From an uncultured Lachnospiraceae bacterium (GTDB lineage: Bacteria > Bacillota > Clostridia > Lachnospirales > Lachnospiraceae): a stretch of 14,030 bases of DNA. The stretch is taken from positions 1 to 14,030 of the forward strand of contig CAJUIM010000104.1 in assembly GCA_910586275.1 (NCBI GenBank). Direction: 5' to 3'. Positions 13,215 to 14,030 of this stretch are shown piece by piece (positions within the stretch are counted from its first letter, which is position 1; the number at the start of each line of letters is the position of its first letter). The position numbers and the translations under genes were made by a program. Under the pieces are notes generated by a model, which ran no database searches, was not told the origin of the DNA, and saw nothing but the letters and a program-made list of their open reading frames with translations.

Positions 13215-13732
13215 TATTTGTTCCTCCTTATATAATAAAGCATAATATCCTCAATCGTAGGAACTTCATAAATAACGGGCTTTTGCATAGCCTTTTTAAG
13301 CATAGTTTTATTATCGGTTAGTCCTTCAAAGCCATAGGCAGTTTTATTTATTCCAACAAAATACATCTCACAATCCTGAGATAGTACCGCTGCATCGCCT
13401 TTTACAATGGCATGTTGGTCTTTTATTTTATCTTTTTGCCCATGTAAAATAATTTTACCATCAAGTATAAAGTACAAATAGTCCGCTATCTTATCAAGAT
13501 CGGAAGTGAGATGCGTTGACATTAAAACGGTTTTGCCCTCTTCAGATACAATATCTTTTAAAATTTCCATTAGTTCACTGCGAACTAAAGGGTCAAGCCC
13601 GGAAGTTGGCTCATCTAAGATAAAGATATCTGCACCGTGAGAAAGCGCAAGGGCAAGCGCATATTTCATTCTCATACCTCTGGATAAATCTTTAATTTTT
13701 TTACCAGAGACGTTTTGTAAAGGACTTTTTAA
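13214..13732 (-). pseudogene. Truncated ABC transporter ATPase, 3' part only
   Basis: From 13675 the frame encodes 153 residues containing Walker B and D-loop (I-F-I-L-D-E-P-T-S-G-L-D) and the H-switch (M-S-T-H-L), then the C-terminal regulatory region. Reading upstream of the first ATG, the same frame stays open to a TGA at 13733-13735 and encodes K-I-K-D-L-S-R-G-M, the ABC signature motif. Homology-like sequence therefore starts before the first Met. Walker A, the Q-loop and about 130 N-terminal residues are absent; beyond 13733 the sequence is unrelated. This is a 5'-deleted gene of the BcrA/YtrB type. Without Walker A it cannot bind ATP normally. No promoter or ribosome site for the remnant was found. 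It may be transcribed from outside. Confidence 0.8.
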
Positions 13733-13764
13733 TCAAGTTCACAGAAAATTTACATTTCAGGGCA

Positions 13765-13804
13765 AAAAAATAAGGCCAGGAACCTGTTTTTAGATTCCCG
13801 GCCT
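13765..13804 (-). terminator. Terminator of the Rpn-family gene
   Basis: Stem AGGCC...GGAA (13773-13784) with TTCC...GGCCT (13793-13804), two mismatches, loop of eight bases. On the minus strand it is followed by TTATTTTTTT. It begins 12 bases after the stop codon at 13816. Confidence 0.8.
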
Positions 13805-13815
13805 ACGGTTTTGTT

Positions 13816-14030
13816 TTATGCTGTCCGTTCTGCTTTCAATTTTTTCACTTCGTCAAGAGGAAGTCCTGCATATTCCGCAATTTTTTCAAGTGTTAAAATC
13901 CCATCTGCCAACATTCTCTTTGCGGAATTGATTGCTCCCTCTTTCAATGTCTGATTCCTCATATCTTCCATAGCACGGCACATAATCTCGATTCCCTCCT
14001 TGCTCTCTTTGAAAAATCTCACCCTGTCTG
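13816..14030 (-). CDS. Rpn-family nuclease/putative transposase, C-terminal part, cut by window edge
   Basis: The frame is open through the right edge (it reads D-R-V-R-F-F-K-E at the edge), so the GTG at 14022 is not needed as a start. The visible 71 residues match the tail seen in Rpn-family (PD-(D/E)XK) recombination-promoting nucleases of Lachnospiraceae: F-F-K-E-S-K-E-G-I-E-I-M-C-R-A-M-E-D-M-R-N, a charged helix, then a small helix-turn-helix-like end L-T-L-E-K-I-A-E-Y-A-G-L-P-L-D-E-V-K-K-L. The catalytic domain would lie beyond the window. Family assignment rests on this tail and could also fit a short solo derivative. Confidence 0.6.
   Translation of the reverse strand, partial: DRVRFFKESKEGIEIMCRAMEDMRNQTLKEGAINSAKRMLADGILTLEKIAEYAGLPLDEVKKLKAERTA

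Noticed and set aside
1..14030. CRISPR array or phage module
   Set aside because: I saw no regularly spaced direct repeats, cas genes or phage structural genes.

Overview
The window looks like a piece of chromosome from a spore-forming, anaerobic Clostridia, most likely a gut-type Lachnospiraceae. Signs are strong AGGAGG-type ribosome sites, rubrerythrin, a TatD-associated radical SAM protein, a HAAS/DUF1700 protein, a DUF5722 glycosidase-like protein, an Rpn-family gene tail, and a small Asn-rich gene behind what reads as a forespore sigma-G promoter. This is inference from gene content; no marker gene fixes the genus. Every protein gene I accept is on the minus strand, so transcription runs right to left. 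The one plus-strand unit I propose is a non-coding RNA.

Layout from left to right. 1-53 is a tRNA-Pro(TGG) cut by the window edge, with a perfect TTGACA-17-TATAAT promoter. 243-2709 holds three housekeeping genes: a YfcE-type metallophosphoesterase, the XTP/dITP pyrophosphatase RdgB (the two overlap by 23 bases), and a THUMP-domain 23S rRNA methyltransferase. 2815-3233 is a cassette bounded by inverted repeats, carrying a 51-residue Asn-rich protein with a sigma-G-like promoter, a strong ribosome site and a perfect terminator. 3279-3577 holds a strong plus-strand promoter followed by a chain of hairpins ending in a terminator, a candidate small RNA. 3576-4419 is a two-gene unit (HAAS/DUF1700 membrane protein and an unrecognised 130-residue protein). 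4544-5977 is a lone lipoprotein solute-binding protein.

6172-6933 is a divergent flagellin with a shortened N-terminal D0 region, under a vegetative-type promoter with a palindrome in its spacer. It is followed by rubrerythrin, a radical SAM protein, and an operon of a soluble PocR-MCP sensor with pyridoxamine kinase. 10190-11992 encodes a membrane-anchored DUF5722 glycosidase-like protein.

The right end (about 12000-14030) is accessory. A 590-base gene-free stretch contains a large hairpin and short coding-like remnants. It leads into an AT-rich ABC transporter remnant (intact permease, ATPase truncated before its signature motif), then the tail of an Rpn-family nuclease gene that runs off the window.

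The most interesting places are the repeat-bounded spore-gene cassette, the hairpin-rich RNA beside it, and the abnormal flagellin.
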